Positions 9,128 to 17,002 of a stretch of DNA of 64,000 nucleotides are shown here, in pieces. The notes under the pieces were generated by a model. That model was not told the origin of the DNA. It saw only the letters and a program-made list of their open reading frames with translations, and searched no databases. Within the stretch, counting starts at the first letter, position 1, and every line of letters starts with the position of its first letter. The translations under genes were made by a program, and so were the position numbers. This DNA comes from Pseudomonadota bacterium. Its GTDB lineage: Bacteria > Pseudomonadota > Alphaproteobacteria > Rhodobacterales > Rhodobacteraceae. Where the stretch lies: assembly GCA_021779835.1 (NCBI GenBank), contig JAJXZX010000015.1, positions 30,256 through 94,255 on the forward strand, given 5' to 3'.

Positions 9128-11089
9128 ATGGCAAACGACCTCCTCTCCGGCGACGCCGCCTCCAACGCCTACGACGCCTCCTCGATCGAGGTGTTGGAAG
9201 GTCTTGAACCCGTCCGCAAACGCCCCGGCATGTATATCGGCGGCACGGACGAACGTGCGCTGCACCACCTCGTCGCCGAGGTCTTGGACAACTCGATGGA
9301 CGAGGCCGTCGCCGGCCACGCCAGCCGGATAGAGGTCGAACTCAACGCCGACTACTCGATCACCATCAAGGACAACGGCCGCGGCATCCCGATCGACCCG
9401 CACCCCAAATTCCCCGGCAAATCCGCGCTGGAGGTGATCCTCTGCACCCTCCACGCCGGCGGCAAATTCTCTGGCAAAGCCTACCAAACCTCCGGCGGTC
9501 TGCACGGCGTCGGCGCCGCGGTGGTCAACGCCCTCTCCGACCACATGCGCGTCGAAGTGGCCCGCAACAAGGAACTCTACGCCCAGACCTTCTCGCGCGG
9601 CATCCCGCAAGGCCCGATCCAAAAGGTCGGCCCCGCCCCCAACCGCCGCGGCACCTCCACCACCTTCCACCCCGACGCGCAAATCTTCGGCCACCACCAG
9701 TTCAAACCGGCCCGCGTGATGAAGATGGTGCGCTCCAAGGCCTACCTGTTTTCCGGCGTCGAAATCCGCTGGAAAACCGCCATCCCCGACGGCGACACCC
9801 CGATGGAGGCGGTGTTCCACTTCCCCGGCGGCCTCGCCGACTACCTGAACGAAACGCTGGGCAAGGCCCCCACCTACGCCGACAAACCCTTCGCCGGACG
9901 CGTCTCCTTCACCGAGAAATTCAACGTCCCCGGTCAGGTCGAATGGGCGATCAACTGGACCCCGATGATGGACGGCTTCACCCAGTCCTACTGTAACACC
10001 GTCCCCACCCCAGAGGGCGGCACGCACGAGGCGGGCTTCTGGGCCGCCATCCTCAAAGGCATCCGCGCCTATGGCGAGCTGGTGAAAAACCGCAAGGCCG
10101 ACCAGATCACCCGCGACGACCTCACCACCGGCGGCTGCGCGCTGGTCTCCTGCTTCATCGCCGAACCCGAATTCGTCGGCCAGACCAAAGACCGCCTCGC
10201 CACCGCCGAGGCCGCGCGTCTGGTCGAAGGCGCCGTGCGCGACCATTTCGACAACTGGCTCGCCAATGACACCAAGGCGGCGGGCGCCATCCTTGATTTC
10301 CTCGTGCTGCGCGCCGAAGAACGGCTCAAGCGCCGGATGGAAAAGGAAACCGCCCGCAAAACCGCCACGAAAAAGCTACGCCTGCCTGGCAAGCTGACCG
10401 ATTGCACCGCCACCAACCGCGACAACACGGAACTCTTCATCGTCGAGGGTGACAGCGCGGGCGGTTCCGCCAAAATGGCGCGCGACCGCACCAATCAGGC
10501 CCTGTTGCCGCTCCGCGGCAAGATCCTCAACGTGCTGGGCGCGGCCTCGGGCAAGATGGGCGCCAATCAGGAAATAAACGATCTGTGTCAGGCACTTGGC
10601 GTCGGCATGGGCAGCAAATTCAACGTCCATGACCTGCGCTACGACAAGATCATCATCATGACCGACGCCGACGTTGACGGCGCCCACATCGCCAGCCTCC
10701 TGATGACGTTCTTCTTCACCCAGATGCGCCCGCTGATCGACAAGGGCCACCTCTACCTCGCCTGCCCGCCGCTGTTCCGCCTCACCCAAGGCGCCAAGCG
10801 CGTCTATTGCATCGACGAGGCGGAAAAGAACCGCTGGATGGACAAAGGCATTGGCGGCAAAGGAAAAATCGAGGTTTCCCGCTTCAAGGGTCTGGGTGAG
10901 ATGGACGCGAAAGACCTCAAAGACACCACGATGAACCCCGAAACCCGCAAACTGATCCGCGTCTCGATCGACGACGAATTCCCCGGCGAGACCGACGATC
11001 TGGTCGAGCGCCTGATGGGCAAAAAGCCGGAACTGCGCTTCCAATACATCTCGGAAAACGCGCGGTTTGTCGAAGAACTTGACGTCTGA
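9128..11089 (+). CDS. parE: DNA topoisomerase IV subunit B
   Basis: ParE is the ATPase subunit of topoisomerase IV, which unlinks daughter chromosomes together with ParC. The 653-residue protein has the GHKL ATPase motifs EVLDNSMDEAVAGHA and DNGRGIPID, the glycine-rich lid TSGGLHGVG, and the TOPRIM domain with EGDSAGGSAKMARDR and DADVDGAHI. The short length and absence of the insert found in GyrB of many proteobacteria favour ParE over GyrB. The start was set at MANDLLSGD. A CtrA box upstream of the preceding gene may give cell-cycle control. Confidence 0.93.
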   Translation: MANDLLSGDAASNAYDASSIEVLEGLEPVRKRPGMYIGGTDERALHHLVAEVLDNSMDEAVAGHASRIEVELNADYSITIKDNGRGIPIDPHPKFPGKSALEVILCTLHAGGKFSGKAYQTSGGLHGVGAAVVNALSDHMRVEVARNKELYAQTFSRGIPQGPIQKVGPAPNRRGTSTTFHPDAQIFGHHQFKPARVMKMVRSKAYLFSGVEIRWKTAIPDGDTPMEAVFHFPGGLADYLNETLGKAPTYADKPFAGRVSFTEKFNVPGQVEWAINWTPMMDGFTQSYCNTVPTPEGGTHEAGFWAAILKGIRAYGELVKNRKADQITRDDLTTGGCALVSCFIAEPEFVGQTKDRLATAEAARLVEGAVRDHFDNWLANDTKAAGAILDFLVLRAEERLKRRMEKETARKTATKKLRLPGKLTDCTATNRDNTELFIVEGDSAGGSAKMARDRTNQALLPLRGKILNVLGAASGKMGANQEINDLCQALGVGMGSKFNVHDLRYDKIIIMTDADVDGAHIASLLMTFFFTQMRPLIDKGHLYLACPPLFRLTQGAKRVYCIDEAEKNRWMDKGIGGKGKIEVSRFKGLGEMDAKDLKDTTMNPETRKLIRVSIDDEFPGETDDLVERLMGKKPELRFQYISENARFVEELDV

Positions 11090-11111
11090 CCCCTTTCAAC
11101 CGGACCCCGAA

Positions 11112-11648
11112 ATGACCCAACTTGATGACCTGATGACCCGCGCCGCCGGGGTTTGCGAATTTTGCGGCGGCACCGAGGCCCTCGCCCCCGTCGATGTGCC
11201 GCCCGGCGACGAGGCGGTGCTGCTCTGCGCCACCTGCCGCGAGGAAGATGCGCCCGCCCCTGCCAGCCATTGGCGTTGTCTTGAGGGGGCCGCTTGGTCC
11301 GCCACGCCCGCCGTTCAGGTCGCGGTCTGGCGCAAACTTGGCACGCTCGACGCCGCCTGGGCCACCGAGGCGCGCGAGGGTATGATGATGGAACCCGACA
11401 TCGCCGCCTGGGCCGAGGCCACCGCCCCCGCAGGCGTCGAGCATCGCGACTCAAATGGCGTGCTGCTGGCGCAGGGCGATACCGTGGTGCTGATCAAGGA
11501 TCTGCCGGTCAAGGGCGCGGGCTTTACCGCCAAACGCGGCACCGCCGTGCGCGGTATCAGCCTTGTCGCCGACAACGCGGCCCATATCGAAGGCCGCGTC
11601 GAGGGTCAGCGCATCGTGATCCTGACCGAGTTCGTCAAGCGCAAGTAA
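11112..11648 (+). CDS. PhnA/YjdM-type zinc-ribbon protein
   Basis: This 178-residue protein has an N-terminal zinc ribbon (CEFCG near residues 15-19 and CATCRE near 39-44). Its C-terminal PhnA domain has the typical GDTVVLIKDLPVKGAG and KRGTAVRGI segments. PhnA/YjdM proteins are widespread and their activity is still poorly defined; the name does not imply phosphonate breakdown here. The gene begins 22 bp after the parE stop and is probably co-transcribed with it. The chosen ATG puts the zinc ribbon close to the N-terminus, as in the family. Confidence 0.85.
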   Translation: MTQLDDLMTRAAGVCEFCGGTEALAPVDVPPGDEAVLLCATCREEDAPAPASHWRCLEGAAWSATPAVQVAVWRKLGTLDAAWATEAREGMMMEPDIAAWAEATAPAGVEHRDSNGVLLAQGDTVVLIKDLPVKGAGFTAKRGTAVRGISLVADNAAHIEGRVEGQRIVILTEFVKRK

Positions 11649-11654
11649 GCGCAC

Positions 11655-11699
11655 AATCGTATGCATGAAAAACATACGATTTACATACGAAAAACATAT
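11655..11699. repeat. Inverted repeat plus three 11-bp-phased CATA(C/T) motifs
   Basis: AATCGTATG at 11655 pairs with CATACGATT at 11673. The element CATA(C/T) recurs at 11673, 11684 and 11695, exactly one helical turn apart. It sits between the convergent phnA-like and cytochrome c genes. It may be a bidirectional terminator stem or a protein-binding array. The AT-rich composition argues against a typical GC-rich terminator. Confidence 0.5.
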
Positions 11700-11735
11700 C
11701 CGGTTTTTCGTGTCTCATCAGTGCCTTAGCCCGGC

Positions 11736-12146
11736 TCAGGGCTTTTGCAGCGATTGCACATAATCCGCCAGCATCACCAGCTTTTCCGGCGTCGGCGTCA
11801 TCACGCCTTTACCCGTCTCCACCATCACTGTAGGCCCGTCCAACAGCGGGTCGAAAATCGGCATCACCAGCCCGCCATGCTTGCCCGCGCGGGTGAAGCC
11901 GTCGATCCAGCTCATCACCTTGACGCGCGGAAACACGCCGTGGTTCTTAGCGGAAATCTTCGTTAAATCAGCAGGTTGCTGCGACAGCCCCGGCGCCGAG
12001 GGACCGTGCCCCTTGCCATCCACCCCATGACATCCCGCGCAAAGATCCGAGAAAAGCTGATGCCCATCCGGTGGCGGCGGCGTCACCGCACAGCCCATCG
12101 CCAGCGCAATCATTCCCACGCCCAAGCTTCCAACCAATGCCCGCAT
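11736..12146 (-). CDS. Lipoprotein c-type cytochrome
   Basis: This 136-residue exported protein has the lipobox-like segment LAMGC near residue 19, one haem site CAGCH and a candidate distal methionine in GLVMPIF. It would be a membrane-tethered monohaem class I cytochrome c in the periplasm. The start is supported by GGGGAG on the coding strand, 6 bp ahead. An FNR-type box lies 56 bp upstream, which suggests induction when oxygen is low. The electron partner is unknown. Confidence 0.82.
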   Translation of the reverse strand: MRALVGSLGVGMIALAMGCAVTPPPPDGHQLFSDLCAGCHGVDGKGHGPSAPGLSQQPADLTKISAKNHGVFPRVKVMSWIDGFTRAGKHGGLVMPIFDPLLDGPTVMVETGKGVMTPTPEKLVMLADYVQSLQKP

Positions 12147-12201
12147 CGCGATCTCCCCTGTTACGCTGCCGTCACTTTTGCGCATACCGGACCTGCGCGC
12201 C

Positions 12202-12215
12202 TTGATCCAAATCAG
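12202..12215 (-). promoter_or_regulatory. FNR/FnrL-type box upstream of the cytochrome c gene
   Basis: TTGATCCAAATCAG matches the FNR consensus TTGAT-N4-ATCAA at nine of ten fixed positions. It is 56 bp before the cytochrome c start codon, a sensible distance for an activator site. Low-oxygen control of a c-type cytochrome is common in Rhodobacteraceae. Confidence 0.55.
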
Positions 12216-12250
12216 CTTTTCCTTCGCATCCACTCTGATTTTTATGTTTT

Positions 12251-12274
12251 ATTGTCAATGCCTTAAGTGACAAT
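12251..12274. promoter_or_regulatory. Inverted repeat ATTGTCA-N10-TGACAAT
   Basis: Perfect 7-bp arms 10 bp apart lie in the divergent region between the cytochrome c gene and nemA. The spacing of 17 bp between arm centres would put them on nearly opposite helix faces, so it may be a structured or multi-site operator. The regulator is unknown. Confidence 0.35.
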
Positions 12275-12334
12275 CCCCGTCAGTGTCCCCCGCCGATTGC
12301 CGCACATATCTTTCGCAGTAAGCTCTTGAAATTC

Positions 12335-12348
12335 GAACCAAACGGTTC
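12335..12348. promoter_or_regulatory. Inverted repeat GAACC-AAAC-GGTTC upstream of nemA
   Basis: This symmetrical site, 83 bp before the nemA start, has the ACC..GGT arms often seen in operators of TetR-family repressors. In enterobacteria nemA is controlled by the TetR-family protein NemR. No TetR gene is next to nemA here, so a distant regulator would be needed. Confidence 0.4.
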
Positions 12349-12430
12349 AATTACAAAGAGGCCGCGCCACCATGATCCGCATGAAGAATGGCGCGCAAGC
12401 CTTTGGTTTTGTTTATATCAAGGATCTCAA

Positions 12431-13531
12431 ATGCCGATTCCTACCCTTTTCACCCCAACCCGCCTTGGTGCGATTGAGGTTGCAAACCGCATCGCCATGG
12501 CCCCGCTGACCCGCAACCGCGCGCAGCCCGACGGCGACGTCCCCTCCGACCTCGCCGCCGAATACTACGCCCAACGCGCCACCGCCGGGCTTCTGATCAC
12601 CGAGGGCTCACAAATCTCTGCGCAAGCAAAGGGTTACGCCTGGACACCCGGCATCTACAGCGCCGCGCAAATTGCGGGTTGGAAAAAGATTACTGACGCG
12701 GTTCATGCCAAGGGCGGCAAGATCGTGATCCAGCTGTGGCACGTCGGCCGCGTCTCGCACACCTCGCTGCAACCCGGCGGCATCGCCCCCGTCGCGCCCT
12801 CGGCAATCGCCGCCAAGTCGCAGACGTTTGATGGCAAAGGCTTTGTCCCCACCTCAGAGCCGCGCGCGCTTGACATTAAAGAGATACCTCAAGTCATTGA
12901 TACCTATCGCAAAGCCGCGCTGAACGCGATCGAGGCTGGCTTTGATGGCGTAGAGATTCATGCGGCAAACGGCTATCTGATCGACCAATTCCTGCGCGAC
13001 GGATCGAACCATCGCACCGATGCCTATGGCGGTTCCGTTGAGAACCGCACGCGCTTCCTGTTCGAGGTGGTCGAAGCCGTAACTGGCGCCATCGGTGGCG
13101 ACCGGACCGGCATCCGCTTCAGCCCGTTCTCGGCCTCCAACGACGTCATGGACAGCGACCCGATGGCGGTTTTTAGCCATGCAATTCAGGGTCTTAACCG
13201 CTTCAACCTCGCCTTCCTCCACATGGTCGAGGGACAGACCGGCGGCGCGCGCCCGACGGGTCCGGGTGAGGATATTGTCGCCCTGCGCAAGCTGTTTAAC
13301 GGTGCTTATATCGCCAACAACGGCTATACGCGCGACATGGCGATCAACGCGGTCGAGAGCGGTGCCGCCGACATGGTGGCATTCGGGCGGCAGTTTATTG
13401 CCAACCCAGACCTTGTTGAGAGGCTGCACACCAATGCTCCATTGAACGAGCCCGACCGTGCGACCTTCTACGGTGGTGGCGCCAAGGGTTATACCGATTA
13501 TCCGGCGCTCGCGGATGCAGAAAACGCATGA
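12431..13531 (+). CDS. nemA: N-ethylmaleimide reductase, Old Yellow Enzyme family
   Basis: This 366-residue FMN-dependent ene-reductase (TIM barrel) reduces activated C=C bonds and other electrophiles. Landmarks are MAPLTRNRA near the N-terminus, the active-site region QLWHVGRVSH, the substrate-binding pair in EIHAANGYLIDQFLRDGSN, the YGGSVENRTRF segment and the FMN-phosphate site MVAFGRQFIANPDLV. The ATG opening PIPTLFTPTRLG is the family-like start. A hairpin after the stop separates it from the convergent sulfurtransferase gene. Confidence 0.92.
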   Translation: MPIPTLFTPTRLGAIEVANRIAMAPLTRNRAQPDGDVPSDLAAEYYAQRATAGLLITEGSQISAQAKGYAWTPGIYSAAQIAGWKKITDAVHAKGGKIVIQLWHVGRVSHTSLQPGGIAPVAPSAIAAKSQTFDGKGFVPTSEPRALDIKEIPQVIDTYRKAALNAIEAGFDGVEIHAANGYLIDQFLRDGSNHRTDAYGGSVENRTRFLFEVVEAVTGAIGGDRTGIRFSPFSASNDVMDSDPMAVFSHAIQGLNRFNLAFLHMVEGQTGGARPTGPGEDIVALRKLFNGAYIANNGYTRDMAINAVESGAADMVAFGRQFIANPDLVERLHTNAPLNEPDRATFYGGGAKGYTDYPALADAENA

Positions 13532-13561
13532 GCTTCGGCGCGTAACATGTCGTAACAAAAC

Positions 13562-13586
13562 GGGGTGGCTGTCTAGCAGCCACCCC
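13562..13586 (-). terminator. Intrinsic terminator between nemA and the DUF442 gene
   Basis: GGGGTGGCTG and CAGCCACCCC form a 10-bp stem around a 5-base loop. On the minus strand the stem is followed by GTTTTGTTAC, which fits termination of the DUF442 gene. It may also stop nemA transcripts from the other side, although the plus-strand tail is not T-rich. Confidence 0.65.
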
Positions 13587-13589
13587 TCG

Positions 13590-14015
13590 CTACCCCTTGG
13601 CGCGTGCGTCCAGCATGGGGCGCAGCCCTTCAAGCTGGTATCCGAAACGTGCCGGGATTGAGATGAGGTGGTCGGTCGGGTGTTTGCCAACATGTGCAAG
13701 CGCCCACACGATCGACGACCGATTGCCCGAGGCACAATATGCGAACACCGGACCAGTTGAAGATTGGATCGCTTTGCTTTGAATTTGCACGTTTTCTTCT
13801 GTCAGCGCCCCAGGAAAAACCGGGTTGACGACAAAGGTCATTCCAGCCGCCTCAACCTCGCGGCCAATCACCTCTGCCCGAAGCGGCTCGGGGATCTCGC
13901 GGTCGGGGCGGTTGCAAATCACTGTCGTATAGCCCGCTGCCTTTATGGCTGCCACATCCGCCGGTTCAATCTGCGGCGAGACGGCGTAATCGGGGGTGAG
14001 CGCGCGAATTTCCAT
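13590..14015 (-). CDS. DUF442 / Blh-type sulfurtransferase-phosphatase domain protein
   Basis: This 141-residue protein has the fold of dual-specificity-phosphatase-like rhodanese relatives (TIGR01244), with the active-site loop CASGNRSS starting at C94 and the N-terminal segment YAVSPQI. In the BigR-regulated Blh protein this domain is fused to a metallo-beta-lactamase persulfide dioxygenase. Here the two halves are separate neighbouring genes on the same strand, 95 bp apart. The role is therefore probably sulfane-sulfur transfer during sulfide detoxification. The loop has N in place of the usual T/G, so activity should not be assumed. Confidence 0.8.
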   Translation of the reverse strand: MEIRALTPDYAVSPQIEPADVAAIKAAGYTTVICNRPDREIPEPLRAEVIGREVEAAGMTFVVNPVFPGALTEENVQIQSKAIQSSTGPVFAYCASGNRSSIVWALAHVGKHPTDHLISIPARFGYQLEGLRPMLDARAKG

Positions 14016-14110
14016 GGTCGTTCCTTATGCCGTGGCAGGACGTGACGCCGGACCATGCCCGCCCGGCTGCGCGAGGTATACAAGCTCGCGCAACCTGACG
14101 GAAGACCGCG

Positions 14111-14974
14111 TCAAAGCTTGTTGATGGGAACCTTTATGTAGGACACGCCGGTCTCATCCGGCTCTGGCATTTGCCCCGCCCGCATGTTGACCTGAAGCGA
14201 GGGGATAATCAGGCGCGGCATGGCAAGCGTCGCATCGCGCGCCTCGCGCATCTTGACGAAATCATGCTTGGATTTGCCGCCGCCGACATGCACGTTGCGC
14301 GCCTTCTCTTCCGCCACCGTGGTTTCCCACGCGAATTCTTCCCGCCCCGGCGCCTTGTAGTCGTGGCCGACAAATATGCGCGTATCCTCTGGCAAGGAAA
14401 GGATTTTCTGCACGCTGTCGAACAGGTTCTCCGCCGATCCGCCGGGAAAATCGCAGCGCGCCGTGCCGAAATCCGGCATGAAGAGCGTATCGCCCACGAA
14501 GGCCGCGTCGCCGATCACATAGGTCAGACAGGCGGGCGTATGGCCGGGCGTATGCAGGACATCGCCGCGCAATTGGCCGATATGAAAGCTGTCCCCCTCT
14601 TTGAACAACTGGTCGAACTGCGAGCCGTCGCGCTGGAACCGTGTGCCCTCGTTAAAGACCTTGCCAAAGGTCTCTTGCACCACAGTAATCCGGTCGCCGA
14701 TGCCGATCTTGCCGCCCACACGCTCCTGAATATAGGGCGCGGCCGACAGGTGGTCGGCGTGGACATGCGTCTCTAATATCCAGTCAACCACCAGCCCCTC
14801 GGCGCGGATCCAGGCGATCACCGCATCCGCCGACGCGGTGTCAGTGCGGCCAGAGGCATAGTCGAAATCCAGAACGGAATCGATCACCGCGCAATGGGTG
14901 CCAGCCGGGTCACGCACCACATAGGTGATCGTGTTGGTCGCGGTATCGAAGAAGGCTTTGACCTCGGGGGACAT
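14111..14974 (-). CDS. blh: Metallo-beta-lactamase-fold persulfide dioxygenase (Blh/ETHE1-like)
   Basis: This 287-residue hydrolase-fold protein has the metal motif THVHADH (H70, H72, D74, H75), a second histidine in HTPGHTPACLTYVIGD, an aspartate in FVGDTLFMPDFGTARCDFPGG and the late FVGHDY. The FGTARCDFPGG stretch is typical of Blh/ETHE1-type enzymes, which oxidise glutathione persulfide to sulfite. It is paired with the DUF442 gene downstream. It is divergent from the DksA/TraR-type gene that carries an FNR-type box. No BigR or sulfide:quinone reductase gene is visible nearby. Confidence 0.82.
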   Translation of the reverse strand: MSPEVKAFFDTATNTITYVVRDPAGTHCAVIDSVLDFDYASGRTDTASADAVIAWIRAEGLVVDWILETHVHADHLSAAPYIQERVGGKIGIGDRITVVQETFGKVFNEGTRFQRDGSQFDQLFKEGDSFHIGQLRGDVLHTPGHTPACLTYVIGDAAFVGDTLFMPDFGTARCDFPGGSAENLFDSVQKILSLPEDTRIFVGHDYKAPGREEFAWETTVAEEKARNVHVGGGKSKHDFVKMREARDATLAMPRLIIPSLQVNMRAGQMPEPDETGVSYIKVPINKL

Positions 14975-15066
14975 CGGCGCACCTTTGTTGTGTCGTTAGT
15001 TGGAGAACATAGGGCCGGACGCACATATGGCAAGATGTGAATGTGAAATCTGATGGTGAACATCGC

Positions 15067-15080
15067 TTGATCTGCGTCAA
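15067..15080 (+). promoter_or_regulatory. FNR/FnrL-type box TTGATCTGCGTCAA
   Basis: This is a symmetrical FNR-type site, read as TTGACGCAGATCAA on the other strand, which resembles sites I recall upstream of low-oxygen genes in Rhodobacter. It is 54 bp before the DksA/TraR-type gene and 93 bp before the divergent dioxygenase gene. The distance suits activation of the DksA/TraR-type gene under low oxygen. Confidence 0.65.
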
Positions 15081-15133
15081 GGCGACCAAGTTGTGCCATC
15101 GTTAGCGTATCACAATAGAAGGAGATTTGCGCG

Positions 15134-15451
15134 ATGACATCCCTGGACACCCGAAAACGTCAACTAGAGGCGCGGCTGGCCTATCTGAAGGCGCGCCTCG
15201 GCGTGATCGATGAAGAGTTGGACAGCCACGAGACCAAGGACTGGGAAGACCTCGCCACCGAACGAGAGCGCGATGAGGTTTTGGAGGGGATGGGCAATTC
15301 CGGAGTGCAGGAAATCCGCCAGATCGAGGCGGCATTGCAGCGGATCGCCGAGGGCCAATACGGATTTTGCACAACCTGCGGCAACAAAATCGCGCCGAAA
15401 CGTTTGGACGTCCTGCCATTCACGCCATTCTGCGGCGACTGCGCGCATTAG
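15134..15451 (+). CDS. DksA/TraR-type four-cysteine zinc-finger protein
   Basis: This 105-residue protein has an N-terminal coiled coil with a DWEDLA tip (the DxxDxA pattern that reaches into the RNA polymerase secondary channel) and a C-terminal zinc finger CTTC...CGDC. It is shorter than true DksA and resembles TraR/YbiI-like proteins. The likely role is RNA polymerase modulation, or simply an unknown small zinc protein. AAGGAG precedes the start. With the FNR-type box upstream, low-oxygen expression is likely. The true dksA homologue is elsewhere in this window and lacks the four cysteines. Confidence 0.8.
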   Translation: MTSLDTRKRQLEARLAYLKARLGVIDEELDSHETKDWEDLATERERDEVLEGMGNSGVQEIRQIEAALQRIAEGQYGFCTTCGNKIAPKRLDVLPFTPFCGDCAH

Positions 15452-15468
15452 GGAAAAGGAGAGATGCG

Positions 15469-15675
15469 ATGAACCAAACCACGCAACTTCGTGCTGTTGC
15501 CGACCTGGCGGGGAAGATGGCGGCCGGTTCCGATCCGGATCGCCCCGATGATCCAAGGCTGGAGCGACTACTGGCAGAGATGCGGGCTTTGGCAGAGATC
15601 CTGCCATGCGCCAAGTCGCCCGCAGCCGACTGGGAAGCGGCGGAAGAGGCCAGTTTCGATAATCTGCCCGTCTGA
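15469..15675 (+). CDS. Small hypothetical protein after the DksA/TraR-type gene
   Basis: This 68-residue soluble protein has a probable helix (RLERLLAEMRALAEIL) and an acidic C-terminus. AAAAGGAGAG stands ahead of the ATG, and the gene begins 17 bp after the preceding stop, so the two form an operon under the FNR-type box. I do not recognise a family. Confidence 0.65.
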   Translation: MNQTTQLRAVADLAGKMAAGSDPDRPDDPRLERLLAEMRALAEILPCAKSPAADWEAAEEASFDNLPV

Positions 15676-15694
15676 GCCTTAGTCAGTCTGACCT

Positions 15695-16924
15695 TTACTG
15701 CGAATAGCGCGCCAGTTCCGCGCGCGCGATCTGGCGGCGATGCACGGCATCCGGCCCATCGGCAAGCCGCAGCGTGCGCAGATTGGTCCACTGCCGCGCC
15801 AGTGGCGTGTCTTGACTGACCCCTTGCGCGCCGAACATCTGCACCGCCTGATCCGTCACCTTCAGCGCCACCGCAGGCGCCACCACCTTGATCGCGCTGA
15901 TCCAAGGTGCTGCGGCCTTGGCGTCGCCCTGATCCATCATCCACGCCGCCTTCAGGCACAGCAGACGCGCCTGCTCAATCTCCATCCGCGCCTCTGCGAT
16001 GATGTCGAAATTCGCGCCAAGCTGGGCCAGCGGCTTGCCAAACGCCTCGCGGTCCAAGGCGCGGCGACACATCAGTTCCAGCGCCTTTTCCGCCTGCCCG
16101 ATCGCACGCATACAATGATGGATGCGCCCCGGCCCAAGCCGCCCCTGAGCAATCTCAAACCCGCGCCCCTCGCCGACCAGCAGCGCCGCGACGGGCACCC
16201 GCACATCAGTATAGCGAAAGTGCATATGGCCATGCGGCGCATCATCGTGGCCATAAACCTCCATCGCGCGCAGACGCTGAATGCCGGGGGCGTCGGCGGG
16301 CACTACGATCATCGAATGGCGCGCATGTTTGGGGCCGTCCGTGGCGGTGCGCACCATCACGATATGCACCGCGCAGCGCGGATCCCCTGCCCCGGTCGCC
16401 CACCATTTCTCGCCGTTCAGCACATAATGATCGCCGTCGCGCACGCAAGACATCGCGATATTGGTCGCGTCGGACGAGGCGACCTGCTGCTCTGTCATCA
16501 GATAAGCCGACCGGATTTCCCCCGCCATCAACGGCTTCAGCCAGCGTTCCTTCATCGCGTCAGAGCCGTAACGCTCCAGCACCTCCATGTTGCCAGTATC
16601 GGGCGCGTTGCAGTTGAACACCTCGGGCGCCAGATGGCTGCGGCCCATTTCCTCAGCAAGATAGGCGTATTCCACCGTGGTCAGCCCCGGCCCGCGGCTT
16701 GAGTCGGTCAGCCACAGGTTCCACAGGCCCCGCTTCCGCGCCTTGGCCTTCAGCCCTTCGAGGATTTCGGTCTGCCGCGCGGTAAACGTCCAGCGGTCGC
16801 CAACCCCGACTTCGGCAAGGAATTCCGCATCCAGCGGCGCGATCTCGTCGCGCACCATCGCGGTCAGGCGCGCATGTATAGGCGCCAACCGCGCGCTCAT
16901 CCCAAGGCTCATCGCGTCAGTCAT
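15695..16924 (-). CDS. Acyl-CoA dehydrogenase, ACAD10/11 type
   Basis: This 409-residue FAD-dependent dehydrogenase has the usual three domains. The FAD/substrate loop reads YLMTEQQVASSDATNI, the segment NGEKWWATGAGDPRC follows, and the C-terminal helix has MFGAQGVSQDTPLARQW. The ASSDATN and LGPGRIHHCMR segments place it in the ACAD10/11-like (LvaC-like) group rather than short-chain enzymes. GGAGGA precedes the chosen ATG. It is transcribed divergently, 78 bp away, from an APH-type kinase. In human ACAD10/11 and the Pseudomonas lva pathway these two activities work together on 4-hydroxyacyl-CoA. Confidence 0.88.
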   Translation of the reverse strand: MTDAMSLGMSARLAPIHARLTAMVRDEIAPLDAEFLAEVGVGDRWTFTARQTEILEGLKAKARKRGLWNLWLTDSSRGPGLTTVEYAYLAEEMGRSHLAPEVFNCNAPDTGNMEVLERYGSDAMKERWLKPLMAGEIRSAYLMTEQQVASSDATNIAMSCVRDGDHYVLNGEKWWATGAGDPRCAVHIVMVRTATDGPKHARHSMIVVPADAPGIQRLRAMEVYGHDDAPHGHMHFRYTDVRVPVAALLVGEGRGFEIAQGRLGPGRIHHCMRAIGQAEKALELMCRRALDREAFGKPLAQLGANFDIIAEARMEIEQARLLCLKAAWMMDQGDAKAAAPWISAIKVVAPAVALKVTDQAVQMFGAQGVSQDTPLARQWTNLRTLRLADGPDAVHRRQIARAELARYSQ

Positions 16925-17002
16925 GGTGAAATCCTCCAAACCACAGCGAAACAGCGGCCTCGGCGAATGTCAATCAACCCATTGCCAAACCCCTGACCCG
17001 CC

